Shown: positions 1 to 8,581, numbered from the stretch's first letter. The stretch: DNA of 36,028 nucleotides from Bacillota bacterium (GCA_009711785.1 VENA01000035.1:1-36028); one strand, 5' to 3'. The notes: generated by a model not told the origin, from the sequence alone. Program-made: numbers and translations.

Positions 1-66
1 TTTAGTTTTTTCTTCAGCTTCAACCTTTTTAACAACTACTCTGTCTCCTAATGGTTTAATGTTCAT
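1..66 (-). CDS. groES: Co-chaperonin GroES, N-terminal part (cut by window edge)
   Basis: Only the first 22 codons are inside the window. They begin MNIKPLGDRVVVKKVEAEE, the typical GroES N-terminus. GroES caps the GroEL folding chamber in the cytoplasm. The ATG at 64-66 is preceded by a strong AAGGAGGG ribosome binding site at about 73-80, which fixes the start. A CIRCE element sits 52 bases upstream of the start codon, so control by the HrcA heat-shock repressor is expected. GroEL would normally follow beyond base 1, but that is not visible here. Confidence 0.95.
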   Translation of the reverse strand, partial: MNIKPLGDRVVVKKVEAEEKTK

Positions 67-117
67 TTAACACCCTCCTTATAAGTTTTTTATATAAATT
101 ATTTGCTTTCATTTTTA

Positions 118-144
118 TTAGCACTCATCATTAATGAGTGCTAA
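118..144 (-). promoter_or_regulatory. CIRCE element (HrcA operator) of groES
   Basis: TTAGCACTC, 9 spacer bases, GAGTGCTAA: a perfect match to the CIRCE inverted repeat. It lies in the groES 5' leader, between the proposed promoter and the ribosome binding site, the usual position for HrcA repression of the groESL operon. Confidence 0.96.
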
Positions 145-158
145 CACCTACAAATATT

Positions 159-187
159 ATGTTACATAATACATGGTCTGGAATCAA
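159..187 (-). promoter_or_regulatory. Probable sigma-A promoter of groES
   Basis: Read on the minus strand: a -35-like TTGATT (182-187), 17 bases, then a -10-like TAACAT (159-164). Transcription would start near 152, so CIRCE would lie at about +8 to +34. The -10 is imperfect, so the exact hexamers are tentative. Confidence 0.5.
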
Positions 188-356
188 GTACCATCTTTAC
201 ACAATTATACCCATTAAAAGTGATTATATTCAATTACATATTATTTTATTCTTTATTCTTTGATTTTCTTTAAATTCCTAACATTTAAACATTTATTTAT
301 ATTCACCCCCAATATATTGTCACTTTTTAACTTTTTAGATACTATTTATGAACGTG
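188..356. other. AT-rich intergenic stretch, no gene seen
   Basis: The stretch lies between the groES promoter and the terminator of the next minus-strand gene. No open frame with a ribosome binding site and no convincing hairpin was found. Confidence 0.6.
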
Positions 357-392
357 AAAAGAGATATAATGACCAATCATTATATCTCTTTT
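357..392 (-). terminator. Hairpin terminator of the AI-2E-family gene
   Basis: Perfect 16-bp inverted repeat (357-372 and 377-392) with a 4-base loop. It overlaps the last codons and stop of the membrane-protein gene that ends at 380. The stem is A/T-rich with a short T run inside the arm and no long T tract after it, so it may terminate only moderately well. Confidence 0.65.
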
Positions 393-1483
393 ATATCCTT
401 TTCTTCAATTTTTCTATCTATATATCTTTCAACTAATAATTTTATAACAGCAATAACAGGAACTCCTATTAGCATTCCTAAAACTCCAAACAATGCACCA
501 CCTATTACTATTGCTGATATAACCCAAAACGGCTTTACACCAACTTGGTCTCCTAAAATTTTAGGTCCTAATATTAATCCATCAAACTGCTGTAAAACTA
601 AAATTGCTATTAAAACCCATAAAGCCTTTAATGGATTTATAAAAAGAACTATTAAAACAGATGGAACGGCTCCTATTATAGGTCCGAAATATGGAATCAT
701 ATTTGTTATTCCTACTATCACACTAATAAGTAAAGCATAGGGCATTCTCATGATAGTAAGGACTATAAAACATAAAAATCCTATTATTATAGAATCTATA
801 AGTTTACCAATTAAATATCTTGAAAATATCGTATCCACTTCTCTAGATAAACTTATAAGCTTTCTTGCTCTCTCTTTAGGTAATAAAGCATATAAACCTC
901 TTTTTATTTTTCTTATGAAATTTTCTTTATCCTTTAATAAATATACAGATATAGTTACACTAAGAAGTAAATTAATTACTACTGAAGTTACATTTATTGC
1001 TTGATTAATAACTTCATTAAATACACTTGATAAAATATCCGATGACTTTTGTAATAAATCAGTTGATTTTTCCTGAATAAAAGAGGTTATTCCAAATTCA
1101 TGTAAAAAGTCCCATTTATTCACTAGATTTTCAATATAATTTTGTCCTGTTACAACATATTCTGATGTATTAGTTGCTAAGTTACTAATACTTTCTAAAA
1201 TATTTGGTGTTATTATTGTTATAACAAAAACGACTAATCCAATTACAATAATATAAGATATTAAAATACTAAATCCTCTAGGTATAGTAAAGTTTTTTTC
1301 AATCTTCATAACCATAGGATTTATTAAATAGGCTATTGCAAAGGCCCCTATAAAGGGACTTAATACTCCTAAAATTAGACTTATATTTACAAATTCCATA
1401 TTGTTTATGAATTTAAACAACACAAAGGAAATAATTAATATCGGTATTAAATTTAAATAAGGTATTTTCTTATTTTTGTTCAA
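380..1483 (-). CDS. AI-2E family transporter (UPF0118/PerM-type membrane protein)
   Basis: 367-residue integral membrane protein. Hydrophobic segments pair up near the N-terminus (about 10-60), and another lies near 65-90. A soluble helical stretch follows, then a run of segments over the C-terminal half. The glycine/proline-rich stretch around ISVIVGITNMIPYFGPIIGA is the hallmark of this family. Characterised members export autoinducer-2 or act as ion/H+ antiporters, so the substrate here is unknown. The start is TTG at 1481-1483, supported by an AAAGGGGAAAG ribosome binding site about 10 bases upstream. The gene is 73 bases downstream of the DUF554 gene on the same strand and may be co-transcribed with it. 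It ends in a hairpin that overlaps its stop codon. Confidence 0.85.
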   Translation of the reverse strand: MNKNKKIPYLNLIPILIISFVLFKFINNMEFVNISLILGVLSPFIGAFAIAYLINPMVMKIEKNFTIPRGFSILISYIIVIGLVVFVITIITPNILESISNLATNTSEYVVTGQNYIENLVNKWDFLHEFGITSFIQEKSTDLLQKSSDILSSVFNEVINQAINVTSVVINLLLSVTISVYLLKDKENFIRKIKRGLYALLPKERARKLISLSREVDTIFSRYLIGKLIDSIIIGFLCFIVLTIMRMPYALLISVIVGITNMIPYFGPIIGAVPSVLIVLFINPLKALWVLIAILVLQQFDGLILGPKILGDQVGVKPFWVISAIVIGGALFGVLGMLIGVPVIAVIKLLVERYIDRKIEEKDIKEI

Positions 1484-1556
1484 TTGTAACTTTCCCCTTT
1501 ATAAAATATATTTTTATAAAACAACTTATTTTAAAATCTAAAACACTTAAGGCTTA

Positions 1557-2249
1557 TTATATTATATTGAAATATAATAATTTAAGTGCATAATATATAA
1601 TAGGTATAAATACTGCAGGTAACATATTACCTATCTTTATCTTTTTTACCTCTAATATATTAAAACCTATACCCATTATCAATATTCCACCTACTGCTGA
1701 CATTTCTGTTACAACGGCATCTGTTAATAATGTTTTTAAAGATGATGCTAAAAGGGTTATCACTCCTTGATAAATAAAAACACTTATAGATGAAAAAACA
1801 ACACCTATTCCTAAAGTAGATGAAAATATTATAGAAGATATTCCATCAAGTATTGATTTAGCAAATAAAGTTTCATGATTTCCAGTTAATCCACTTTCTA
1901 AAGCTCCTACTATTGCCATTGCACCAACACAATATATTAAAGAAGTTGTTACAAATCCCCTAGAAACATTTGAGTCACCCTTAACTTTACTTTCTATAAA
2001 ATCACCTAAACTATTTAACTTTTGTTCTATTTTTACTGCTTCACCTATAATACTACCAATAACTATACTTATTATTACTAATAAAATATTTTCTGCCTTT
2101 AATGCTCCCATAAGTCCTATTACAATAACAGAAAGACTCAAGCCTTGCATTATCGTTTCTTTAAATCTTTCCCTTAAACCATTTCTAAACATAACACCTA
2201 ACATTCCACCTATTATAATAGCTAGACTATTAACTATTGTACCTAACAA
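1557..2249 (-). CDS. DUF554 family membrane protein (YdfK/YqgA type)
   Basis: 230 residues, almost entirely hydrophobic, with about six to seven membrane segments. It opens with MLGTIVNSLAIIIGGMLG, the characteristic start of DUF554 proteins. Family members are putative transporters or channels of unknown substrate. The start codon is TTG (2247-2249), with a strong GGGGGA ribosome binding site just upstream that overlaps the end of the glycosylase gene region. The upstream glycosylase gene ends only 16 bases away, so the two are very likely one transcript. No specific function can be assigned. Confidence 0.85.
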   Translation of the reverse strand: MLGTIVNSLAIIIGGMLGVMFRNGLRERFKETIMQGLSLSVIVIGLMGALKAENILLVIISIVIGSIIGEAVKIEQKLNSLGDFIESKVKGDSNVSRGFVTTSLIYCVGAMAIVGALESGLTGNHETLFAKSILDGISSIIFSSTLGIGVVFSSISVFIYQGVITLLASSLKTLLTDAVVTEMSAVGGILIMGIGFNILEVKKIKIGNMLPAVFIPIIYYALKLLYFNII

Positions 2250-2265
2250 AAGCTTGTCCCCCTTA

Positions 2266-3144
2266 TCATTTTCCTATTCCTAATTCCCTTGCATAATAAA
2301 ATAAATATTGTTGAGCAAATCCTGCTAAGTCCATAAATTTATTCTGGGCATACTTTTGTATATTCTTTAGTTTTTCATCACTATCAAGATAAAAATATTC
2401 CATTATCCTTTTTACCCATACATCAATGGGAAATGCATCCCTTTTATTCATTGAAAATAACATTATACAATCACTAACCTTAGGTCCTACACCGGAAAAT
2501 TTCATTAAATCCTTCCTTGCCTTATCAGTTTGTAAATTTTTAATATTATAAAGGTTAATTTCTTTATTATGAACTATTTTAGCTGCTTTTACTATATATT
2601 TTGCTCTAAATCCTGTAGAGCATTTTTTAACATCTTCTATTGTTAAATTATATAAATCCTTAGCTTTTGGAAAAGTATAATAATCCTTCCCCTCAAAGGT
2701 TTCAATAAATTCTCCATATTCTTTACTTAACTTTTCAATAGCTCTTTTAATCATAGGGATTCTATTATTTGCAGATATAATAAAAGATATAAGTATTTCC
2801 CACTCATCTTGATTTAAAATCCTTATGCCTTCTCCAAATTTTATTGCCTCTTTTAAGACTTTATCATTAGATAACTTTCTTTTTATTTCTTCATAATCTG
2901 TATCTAAATCAAAATAGTCATACCATATTTCTTTAAAATCCTTCATATTAGTATTTCTTATATAAAGATCATTTCCATTTTTAAAAACATTTATAACCCT
3001 TTTATATGCAACTACAGTATAACTTCCATCCTCATTTTTTTTCCATCTAAAGCATTGTCCACATTCAAATATATGTTCAGGAATGAAATTTTTAATATTT
3101 TTAATAATTATATTATTATTTTCTTCAATAATGTTATATTTCAT
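2266..3144 (-). CDS. ogg: 8-oxoguanine DNA glycosylase, OGG1-type HhH-GPD protein
   Basis: 292 residues with an N-terminal OGG_N-like beta domain (about 1-110) and a helix-hairpin-helix-GPD domain. The hairpin GVGPKVSDCI carries Lys222, which aligns with the catalytic lysine of OGG1. The downstream PIDVWVKR carries the conserved Asp241. Enzymes of this family excise oxidised guanine through a Schiff-base lysine and then cleave the strand by beta-lyase action. The ATG follows an AAGGAG site. It is the first gene of a probable operon with the DUF554 gene, and it is divergent from the VanY-like gene. Clostridial homologues are often labelled 3-methyladenine glycosylase, but the Lys/Asp pair argues for the bifunctional OGG type. 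Confidence 0.88.
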   Translation of the reverse strand: MKYNIIEENNNIIIKNIKNFIPEHIFECGQCFRWKKNEDGSYTVVAYKRVINVFKNGNDLYIRNTNMKDFKEIWYDYFDLDTDYEEIKRKLSNDKVLKEAIKFGEGIRILNQDEWEILISFIISANNRIPMIKRAIEKLSKEYGEFIETFEGKDYYTFPKAKDLYNLTIEDVKKCSTGFRAKYIVKAAKIVHNKEINLYNIKNLQTDKARKDLMKFSGVGPKVSDCIMLFSMNKRDAFPIDVWVKRIMEYFYLDSDEKLKNIQKYAQNKFMDLAGFAQQYLFYYARELGIGK

Positions 3145-3314
3145 ATAAACTCCTTTCTAAAATATACTACTATTATATTTTAACATAACTGATTTGTTTT
3201 TTATAAAAAATCTTAGTGATAAAAGAAAAGTTTAAATATTTGATTAACATTTAATAAAAATATTTTATAAAGTATATAATAATCCTATTAATATTATAAA
3301 GGAATGATATAAAA

Positions 3315-4739
3315 ATGAACTTAATTTTAGGTCATAAAATAGTTAAAACTAAAGAAGGTAATATATATATACTTTTTTTAAACCAACAATTAAATGAATT
3401 TGCAGAAGAATTTAACGAAGTAGGAAAAAATAATTATAAGTTAGAAGAAAACCTTCAAAATCAAATTAAAAAGTATATAAATAAAAATTTACCAGATCTA
3501 AAAATAAAAACAGTTAATATTATGATTGGTTCATTATTAATAGCATCTATTCCCTTTGCTAATTTAAATGTTGTAAAGGCTGAAAAAAATAGCTTAATAA
3601 ATGAATCTCAAGTTAAGTCTTTTATAACATATACAGTAAAAAAAGGAGATACATTATTCAAAATAGCAAATAGATACAATGTCACTGTAAATGAAATAAA
3701 ATCTTTAAATAAATTAAATACAACTTATATATATCCTGGAGATAAATTAAAAATCCCTAGGAAAAATTATGGATTTTATAATGTAGTAAAGGGTGATACT
3801 CTTTATAAGATATCAAGACTATTTAACATTTCTATAGCTAATTTAAAAATTACAAACAATCTAGAAAAAAATACTATATTCACCAGACAAAGGTTATATA
3901 TTCCTGATAAAAATACCCTTTCTTTAGTTAATGACTTACCTAAAGGTATTCTTAATTTTCAAAGTAAAGGAATAGATGTTTTAAAGGTTCAAAAAGCATT
4001 AAATAGTTTAGGATATGGATTAAATGAGGATGGTAATTATAATCAGACTACAAAAAAAATAATTACTGACTTTCAAAGTCAATATAAAAACTTAGTTAAT
4101 GATGGTATATATGGTCCAAATACAAAAAAGACTTTAAAAAAAGCTTTACTTACTGATCATTTTATTGTATCAAATCCAAGGGATGTATTAGTACTTGTAA
4201 ATAAGAACTATAGTTTAGATTCTACTTATTTCCCAGAAAATCTCATTGTACCTAATGTATTATTTCCCTTTAAAGAGTATCATCAAAAGAAATTAATGAG
4301 ACAAGACGCAGCTTATGCCCTTGAAAAATTATTTAAAAAAGCAGAATCCGAAGGAGTTAAATTATATGCACTATCTGGGTTTAGATCCTTTGATAGACAA
4401 AGAGTAATATTTTCTTCAAAAGCTATGAGGATGGGTATAAAAAAGGCAAATGAGTATAGTGCAAAGCCAGGGGAAAGTGAACATCAAACAGGCCTTAGTA
4501 TGGATGTAACAAGTAAATCAGTAAACTTTGGTTTATCACAATATTTTGGTGAAACAAAGGAAGGGAAATGGCTTAAAAAAAATGCTTATAAGTTCGGATT
4601 TATAATACGTTATCAAAGGGGTAAAAAGCATATAACAGGGTATAATTATGAGCCATGGCACATCCGCTATGTAGGTAAAGGCCCTGCAAGGATAATAACT
4701 AATAATAATTTAACCTTAGAAGAATATCTTAAGAAATAA
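3315..4739 (+). CDS. Cell-wall protein: two LysM, PG-binding and VanY-type D,D-carboxypeptidase domains
   Basis: 474 residues, exported. Order of parts: a 66-residue charged N-terminal stretch; a hydrophobic signal/anchor at about 68-84; LysM 1 (about 104-148); LysM 2 (about 153-197); a peptidoglycan-binding type 1 domain (about 215-276); an M15B VanY peptidase (about 325-470). The zinc motif SEHQTGLSMD gives His390 and Asp397, and EPWH gives His449. The expected reaction is removal of the terminal D-Ala from muropeptides, so it acts in cell-wall remodelling rather than, on this evidence, vancomycin resistance. The ribosome binding site AAAGGA lies about 10 bases before the ATG. The long cytoplasmic-looking stretch before the signal is unusual; no better internal start is obvious. 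A strong terminator follows. Confidence 0.88.
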   Translation: MNLILGHKIVKTKEGNIYILFLNQQLNEFAEEFNEVGKNNYKLEENLQNQIKKYINKNLPDLKIKTVNIMIGSLLIASIPFANLNVVKAEKNSLINESQVKSFITYTVKKGDTLFKIANRYNVTVNEIKSLNKLNTTYIYPGDKLKIPRKNYGFYNVVKGDTLYKISRLFNISIANLKITNNLEKNTIFTRQRLYIPDKNTLSLVNDLPKGILNFQSKGIDVLKVQKALNSLGYGLNEDGNYNQTTKKIITDFQSQYKNLVNDGIYGPNTKKTLKKALLTDHFIVSNPRDVLVLVNKNYSLDSTYFPENLIVPNVLFPFKEYHQKKLMRQDAAYALEKLFKKAESEGVKLYALSGFRSFDRQRVIFSSKAMRMGIKKANEYSAKPGESEHQTGLSMDVTSKSVNFGLSQYFGETKEGKWLKKNAYKFGFIIRYQRGKKHITGYNYEPWHIRYVGKGPARIITNNNLTLEEYLKK

Positions 4740-4805
4740 ACTTAAATTAGTAACTAGAAATTAGACACTCTTTAAATATTAACCCCATTAAGTAATTTAA
4801 TACAG

Positions 4806-4853
4806 AAAAAGTGTTAAAACAGTTTGGACTAAACTTGCTTTAACACTTTTTTT
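4806..4853. terminator. Bidirectional terminator between convergent genes
   Basis: The outer arms AAAAAGTGTTAAA (4806-4818) and TTTAACACTTTTT pair, and an inner AGTTT/AAACT stem extends the hairpin. T runs follow on the plus strand and A runs precede it, so it can end both the VanY-type gene and the minus-strand SDR gene. Confidence 0.88.
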
Positions 4854-4881
4854 GTTAATATTTCCTATTTTTTATTAAAAT

Positions 4882-5634
4882 TTATTGTACAGGCTGACCT
4901 GTATGAATATTTAATCCGCCTGTTATTTCTAAATTAATGCCATTACAAGAACTTGATTCATCGGATGCTAAGAAATACATAGCCTTAGCAACCTCTAAAG
5001 GTGTACAAATTCTTTTAAGAGGGTTTTTATTATTAAATTCATTTATAACTTCCTTAGGATTAGCTAAAAACATAGGTGTTTTACAAGCTGAAGGACAGAC
5101 ATTATTTACACGGATATTATACTTTCCATAATCAAGTGCCATAGCCTTAACTAAATTTACAACAGCACCCTTAGCTGCATTGTAAGCAGCCATATCATAA
5201 TCACCATACATTCCAGAAACTGAAGCTGTATTTACAATGGATCCTCCACCATTTTCTATCATATATGGTATAAAATATTTGGAAGTTAAATATATTGATT
5301 TAACATCAACATCAAATATTTTATCCCAAGCATCTTCCTTAGTTTCATGAAGCATACCACCAGTCCATATACCAGCATTATTAATTATACTATCTATACC
5401 ACCTAATATATCCATAGTATAATTAAAAAGTGCTTTTACATCTTCATCTTTTGATACATCACATTTACAAAAGTAAACTTCATTAAAACCTTTTTCTTTA
5501 AGTTCTTTAATTAATTTATTTCCCTTTTCTTTATTTATATCTACAACTATAACTTTCCAACCTTTTTCTAAGAAAAGTTTAGTTGCACTAAGTCCCATTC
5601 CTGATGTACCTCCGGTTATTAAAACTCTTTTCAT
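4882..5634 (-). CDS. SDR-family NAD(P)-dependent oxidoreductase
   Basis: 250 residues, the usual length of a classical short-chain dehydrogenase. Visible motifs: the cofactor loop TGGTSGMG (residues 7-14), NNAG (85-88), catalytic Ser138 and the Tyr151-x3-Lys155 pair. Asp32 at the end of the second strand suggests a preference for NAD(H). It reduces or oxidises an alcohol/ketone; the substrate is not evident. It is 22 bases downstream of the flavoprotein gene and surely shares its transcript. The pairing resembles an alcohol/ketone step coupled to an enone reduction, as in bile-acid or aromatic-acid reduction pathways, but nothing here proves such a substrate. Confidence 0.9.
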   Translation of the reverse strand: MKRVLITGGTSGMGLSATKLFLEKGWKVIVVDINKEKGNKLIKELKEKGFNEVYFCKCDVSKDEDVKALFNYTMDILGGIDSIINNAGIWTGGMLHETKEDAWDKIFDVDVKSIYLTSKYFIPYMIENGGGSIVNTASVSGMYGDYDMAAYNAAKGAVVNLVKAMALDYGKYNIRVNNVCPSACKTPMFLANPKEVINEFNNKNPLKRICTPLEVAKAMYFLASDESSSCNGINLEITGGLNIHTGQPVQ

Positions 5635-5656
5635 AATATATTTCCTCCTTTAAAAC

Positions 5657-7576
5657 TTACGCTTTAAGACCTGCTTTATAACCATCCTGTATAGCTTCTA
5701 ATGCTCTACCTACCTTAAAAGCATCTCCTATAGTTATTACATTTTCAACTGAATCTTTTATTTCATCACTTAAGTTATTAACAGATTTTGAACCTATTGC
5801 AATTACAACTGTATCTGCATCTATTTTAAAACCATCATCATCTCTTTGTAATGTAATAAAATTATCATTTATTTTTTTAACCTTTGTATTTGTTAATATC
5901 TTAGTATCAGTAGATTTGAGATTTTCCTTTAGAAAAATTCTAGGTCCTTCTTCTAAATCTGATACTATTTCAGATGCCATTTCAACTAAAGTAACATCTC
6001 TCCAATGTACTGCTAAATGTTCAGCTGTTTCTGCTCCAACTAAACCTCCACCTATTACTACTACCTTTTCACCTGTATCTACTTTTCCATTTAAAACCTC
6101 TTCACTAGTTACTACATTTTCTTTATCTATACCAGGAATATTCGGTATTATAGGCTTTGCTCCAGTTGCTATAATAACAGTATCTGGTTTTTCTTTATCA
6201 ATAATATCTTTAGTAAGTTCTTTATTAAGATTAACTTTAACTCCTAGTTTTTTAAGCTGCGTCTTTTGCCAAATTGTAAGGGTATTTAATTCTTGCTTAT
6301 TAGGTGGTATTGAAGCGCTTAACCATTGACCTCCTAATTTATCACTCTTTTCAAATAAGTGTACTTCATGTCCTTTCTTTGAAGCAACTATACTAGCTTC
6401 CATTCCGGCTAATCCTCCACCTGCTATGAATACTTTCTTACTTTTTTCTGTTTTTTTAATTTCTAATTCTTCTTCTTTGCCTGTTTTAGGGTTTACAAGA
6501 CACTCCACATCCTTACCCTTAACTTGTCTTCCTATACAACCTTGCATACATCCTATACACCTTTTTATATCTTCAAATCTTCCTTCTTTAGCCTTATTTG
6601 GTAAATGGGGATCTGCAATTGAAGCTCTTCCCATTGCAACAAAATCAGAAACTTTAGATTTAACTATTGTATCAGCTAGTAATGGATCTGTTATTCTATT
6701 TACTATTATTACAGGTATATCTACAACGCTTTTTATTTCCCTTGCATAATTAACCATCCATCCATTTTCCTTAGCTGCTGGTGCTGCAATAAGGTATCTA
6801 CTTGCATATACTCCAACTGATATATCTATAGCATCTATTCCTGCTTTTTCAATAAGTCTTGAAATTAGTTTAGTATCCTCTATTGTAAGTCCACCTTCTA
6901 CTAATTCCTCTGCTGATATTCTAAATAGTAATGGATAGTTTTCTCCTACCTTTTTCCTTACATTTTCTATTACTTCAAGGGCAAATCTTGATCTGTTAAC
7001 TATATTTCCTCCATACTCATCAGTTCTTTTATTAGAAAATGGCGATAAAAATTGATTTATTAAATATCCATGGGCACCATGTATCTCAACTGCATCAAAT
7101 CCTGCCTTTTTCCCTCTTAACGCTGCATCTCCAAAAGCTTCTATTATTTCTTTAATTTCATCCTTTGTAAGTTCCTTTGGAATTTCTGGCATAGTAGGAT
7201 CTTTAACAGCTGATGGCGCTACTGGTTTCTTACCTGTAATTTCAGTAGTAGTTTCCCTACCAGCATGATAAATTTGTAAACAAACTTTAGAATCATGTTT
7301 ATGAATCCTATCAACTAACCTTTTGTGATCTTTCATATGCTCATCATTCCACATAGCTCCCATTTTTTTAAATCCACCTGCTCCAGGCATAATTGAGTAA
7401 TTTTCTGTAATTATAAGTCCAAATCCACCTTTAGCTTTTTCTTCATAATATCTTATAAACCTCTCTGTAGTAGTTCCATCTTCATTAGTATACATCGTTA
7501 CCATAGGTGGAACAACAAATCTGTTTTTTAATTCCATAGTACCTATTTTTCCCTTTTGAAATACATTATCAAGCAT
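5657..7576 (-). CDS. NADH:flavin oxidoreductase, 2,4-dienoyl-CoA/2-enoate reductase type (FMN, 4Fe-4S, FAD)
   Basis: 639 residues. An old-yellow-enzyme TIM barrel (about 1-335) includes the active-site stretch HGAHGYLINQFLSP (166-179). A cysteine cluster follows at Cys340, Cys343, Cys347 and Cys359 for a 4Fe-4S centre. Then come an FAD-binding fold (GGGLAGME near 386) and a nested NAD(P) fold (GGGLVGAE near 506). This is the architecture of bacterial 2,4-dienoyl-CoA reductase, clostridial 2-enoate reductase and the Bai enone reductases. Electrons pass NADH-FAD-Fe/S-FMN to a conjugated C=C bond. The true substrate cannot be read off. It is the first gene of an operon with the SDR, driven by a near-perfect promoter with a palindromic operator and divergent from an IclR regulator. 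Confidence 0.9.
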   Translation of the reverse strand: MLDNVFQKGKIGTMELKNRFVVPPMVTMYTNEDGTTTERFIRYYEEKAKGGFGLIITENYSIMPGAGGFKKMGAMWNDEHMKDHKRLVDRIHKHDSKVCLQIYHAGRETTTEITGKKPVAPSAVKDPTMPEIPKELTKDEIKEIIEAFGDAALRGKKAGFDAVEIHGAHGYLINQFLSPFSNKRTDEYGGNIVNRSRFALEVIENVRKKVGENYPLLFRISAEELVEGGLTIEDTKLISRLIEKAGIDAIDISVGVYASRYLIAAPAAKENGWMVNYAREIKSVVDIPVIIVNRITDPLLADTIVKSKVSDFVAMGRASIADPHLPNKAKEGRFEDIKRCIGCMQGCIGRQVKGKDVECLVNPKTGKEEELEIKKTEKSKKVFIAGGGLAGMEASIVASKKGHEVHLFEKSDKLGGQWLSASIPPNKQELNTLTIWQKTQLKKLGVKVNLNKELTKDIIDKEKPDTVIIATGAKPIIPNIPGIDKENVVTSEEVLNGKVDTGEKVVVIGGGLVGAETAEHLAVHWRDVTLVEMASEIVSDLEEGPRIFLKENLKSTDTKILTNTKVKKINDNFITLQRDDDGFKIDADTVVIAIGSKSVNNLSDEIKDSVENVITIGDAFKVGRALEAIQDGYKAGLKA

Positions 7577-7636
7577 GAAAATTCTCCCTTCATAAAAGTT
7601 TTTATATTTAATTTTAAAATGTTAGTTCTATATTAT

Positions 7637-7648
7637 CGAACTAGTTCG
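7637..7648. promoter_or_regulatory. 12-bp palindromic operator candidate (likely IclR-family target)
   Basis: CGAACTAGTTCG is a perfect palindrome and conspicuously GC-rich for this AT-rich gap. It lies just downstream of the predicted transcription start of the flavoprotein operon (start near 7655), so a bound protein would block initiation or early elongation. The divergent IclR-family regulator is the obvious candidate ligand. That assignment is inference. Confidence 0.65.
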
Positions 7649-7661
7649 TCTATTACATATA

Positions 7662-7690
7662 ATTATAATTTATATTCTAATCATTGTCAA
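7662..7690 (-). promoter_or_regulatory. Consensus sigma-A promoter of the flavoprotein-SDR operon
   Basis: Minus strand: TTGACA (7685-7690), exactly 17 bases, TATAAT (7662-7667). Both hexamers match the consensus exactly, so the operon would be strongly expressed unless repressed. Confidence 0.9.
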
Positions 7691-7757
7691 TAATATATCA
7701 ATATTCATTTAATTTTTTTGTTATAAATAGTATAGAATATGATAATAAATAAAAATG

Positions 7758-7766
7758 TGCTATAAT
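7758..7766 (+). promoter_or_regulatory. Extended -10 promoter of the IclR regulator gene
   Basis: TGCTATAAT gives a TGn extended -10 with a perfect TATAAT (7761-7766). No good -35 is seen at the right distance. The start would be near 7773, about 38 bases before the ATG. Confidence 0.6.
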
Positions 7767-7810
7767 GAAGACGATTAATTTATTAGCTTTAGAATTTAAG
7801 GAGTGTTAAA

Positions 7811-8581
7811 ATGGGTAAAATTAGGACTATTCAATCTATAGATAGAACTGTTATGATACTAAATTACATTGCAAAACACAATAACAATGTAAGATTTATT
7901 GATATAAGTAATGATTTAAATCTAAAAAAAGGCACACTTCACGGGATTTTATCAACCCTTGAATATAATAACCTTTTATCAAAGGATAAAGATACAAACA
8001 GATATTCCTTAGGAATTAAATTATACGAGTTTGGAAAAATTTACGAAGAGGATTTTTCTATAAAAAAAATTGTACGTCCATACCTTGAAAAATTAGGTGA
8101 GAAATTTTCTGAAACTATTCATTTAGCAATAGAATCTGATTATGAAGTTTTATACATAGATAGGGTTAAATCATCCCATTCTGTTAGAATGGCTTCAAAA
8201 ATAGGTCATAATGATCCTTTATATTGCAGTGCTATAGGTAAAGTTATTTTAGCCAACATGGAAAACGAACGACTGAAGTATTATTTAGAAAATTATAGAT
8301 TATATAAACGTACTGAAAATACAATTACTGATAAGAAAAACTTAAAAAATGAACTAGATAAAATAAAAAATGACGGTTATTCCATAGATAATGAAGAATT
8401 AGAAGCAGGTTTAATATGTGTTGCTAGCCCAATAAAAAATCAATCAGGTGATTTGATAGCAGTGATAAGTATAAGCGGTCCTACCAGCAGAATTTCTAAA
8501 GATGAGTTTGAAAATATGGAATCAACTATTATAGAAACATCAAAAATAATATCTGAATCAATAGGTTATAAAAATATATAA
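7811..8581 (+). CDS. IclR-family transcriptional regulator
   Basis: 256 residues. An N-terminal winged helix-turn-helix (about 5-65; RTIQSIDRTVMILNYI opens it) is followed by the IclR effector-binding domain (about 75-250), which includes the conserved stretch DPLYCSAIGKVILA. Such proteins are usually repressors of divergently transcribed catabolic genes and are released by a small metabolite. The ribosome binding site AAGGAG (7798-7803) precedes the ATG by 7 bases. It is divergent from the flavoprotein-SDR operon, with a palindromic operator between, so local control of that operon is likely. The effector is unknown. Confidence 0.92.
   Translation: MGKIRTIQSIDRTVMILNYIAKHNNNVRFIDISNDLNLKKGTLHGILSTLEYNNLLSKDKDTNRYSLGIKLYEFGKIYEEDFSIKKIVRPYLEKLGEKFSETIHLAIESDYEVLYIDRVKSSHSVRMASKIGHNDPLYCSAIGKVILANMENERLKYYLENYRLYKRTENTITDKKNLKNELDKIKNDGYSIDNEELEAGLICVASPIKNQSGDLIAVISISGPTSRISKDEFENMESTIIETSKIISESIGYKNI

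Noticed and set aside
348..1004. Open frames on the plus strand across the AI-2E-family gene.
   Set aside because: They are antisense to a well-conserved membrane protein, lack ribosome binding sites and encode low-complexity residues typical of shadow frames.
3315..4739. Vancomycin-resistance role for the VanY-like protein.
   Set aside because: No vanHAX or VanRS genes nearby; LysM and PG-binding domains point to ordinary wall remodelling.
5916..6749. Two plus-strand open frames (137 and 107 codons) inside the flavoprotein gene.
   Set aside because: Antisense to conserved FAD and barrel motifs, with no start signal; composition reflects the complementary strand.
4882..8581. Assignment of the flavoprotein-SDR locus as a bile-acid (bai) operon.
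   Set aside because: Only general architecture and length agree; CoA ligase, transporter, dehydratase and other bai genes are absent.
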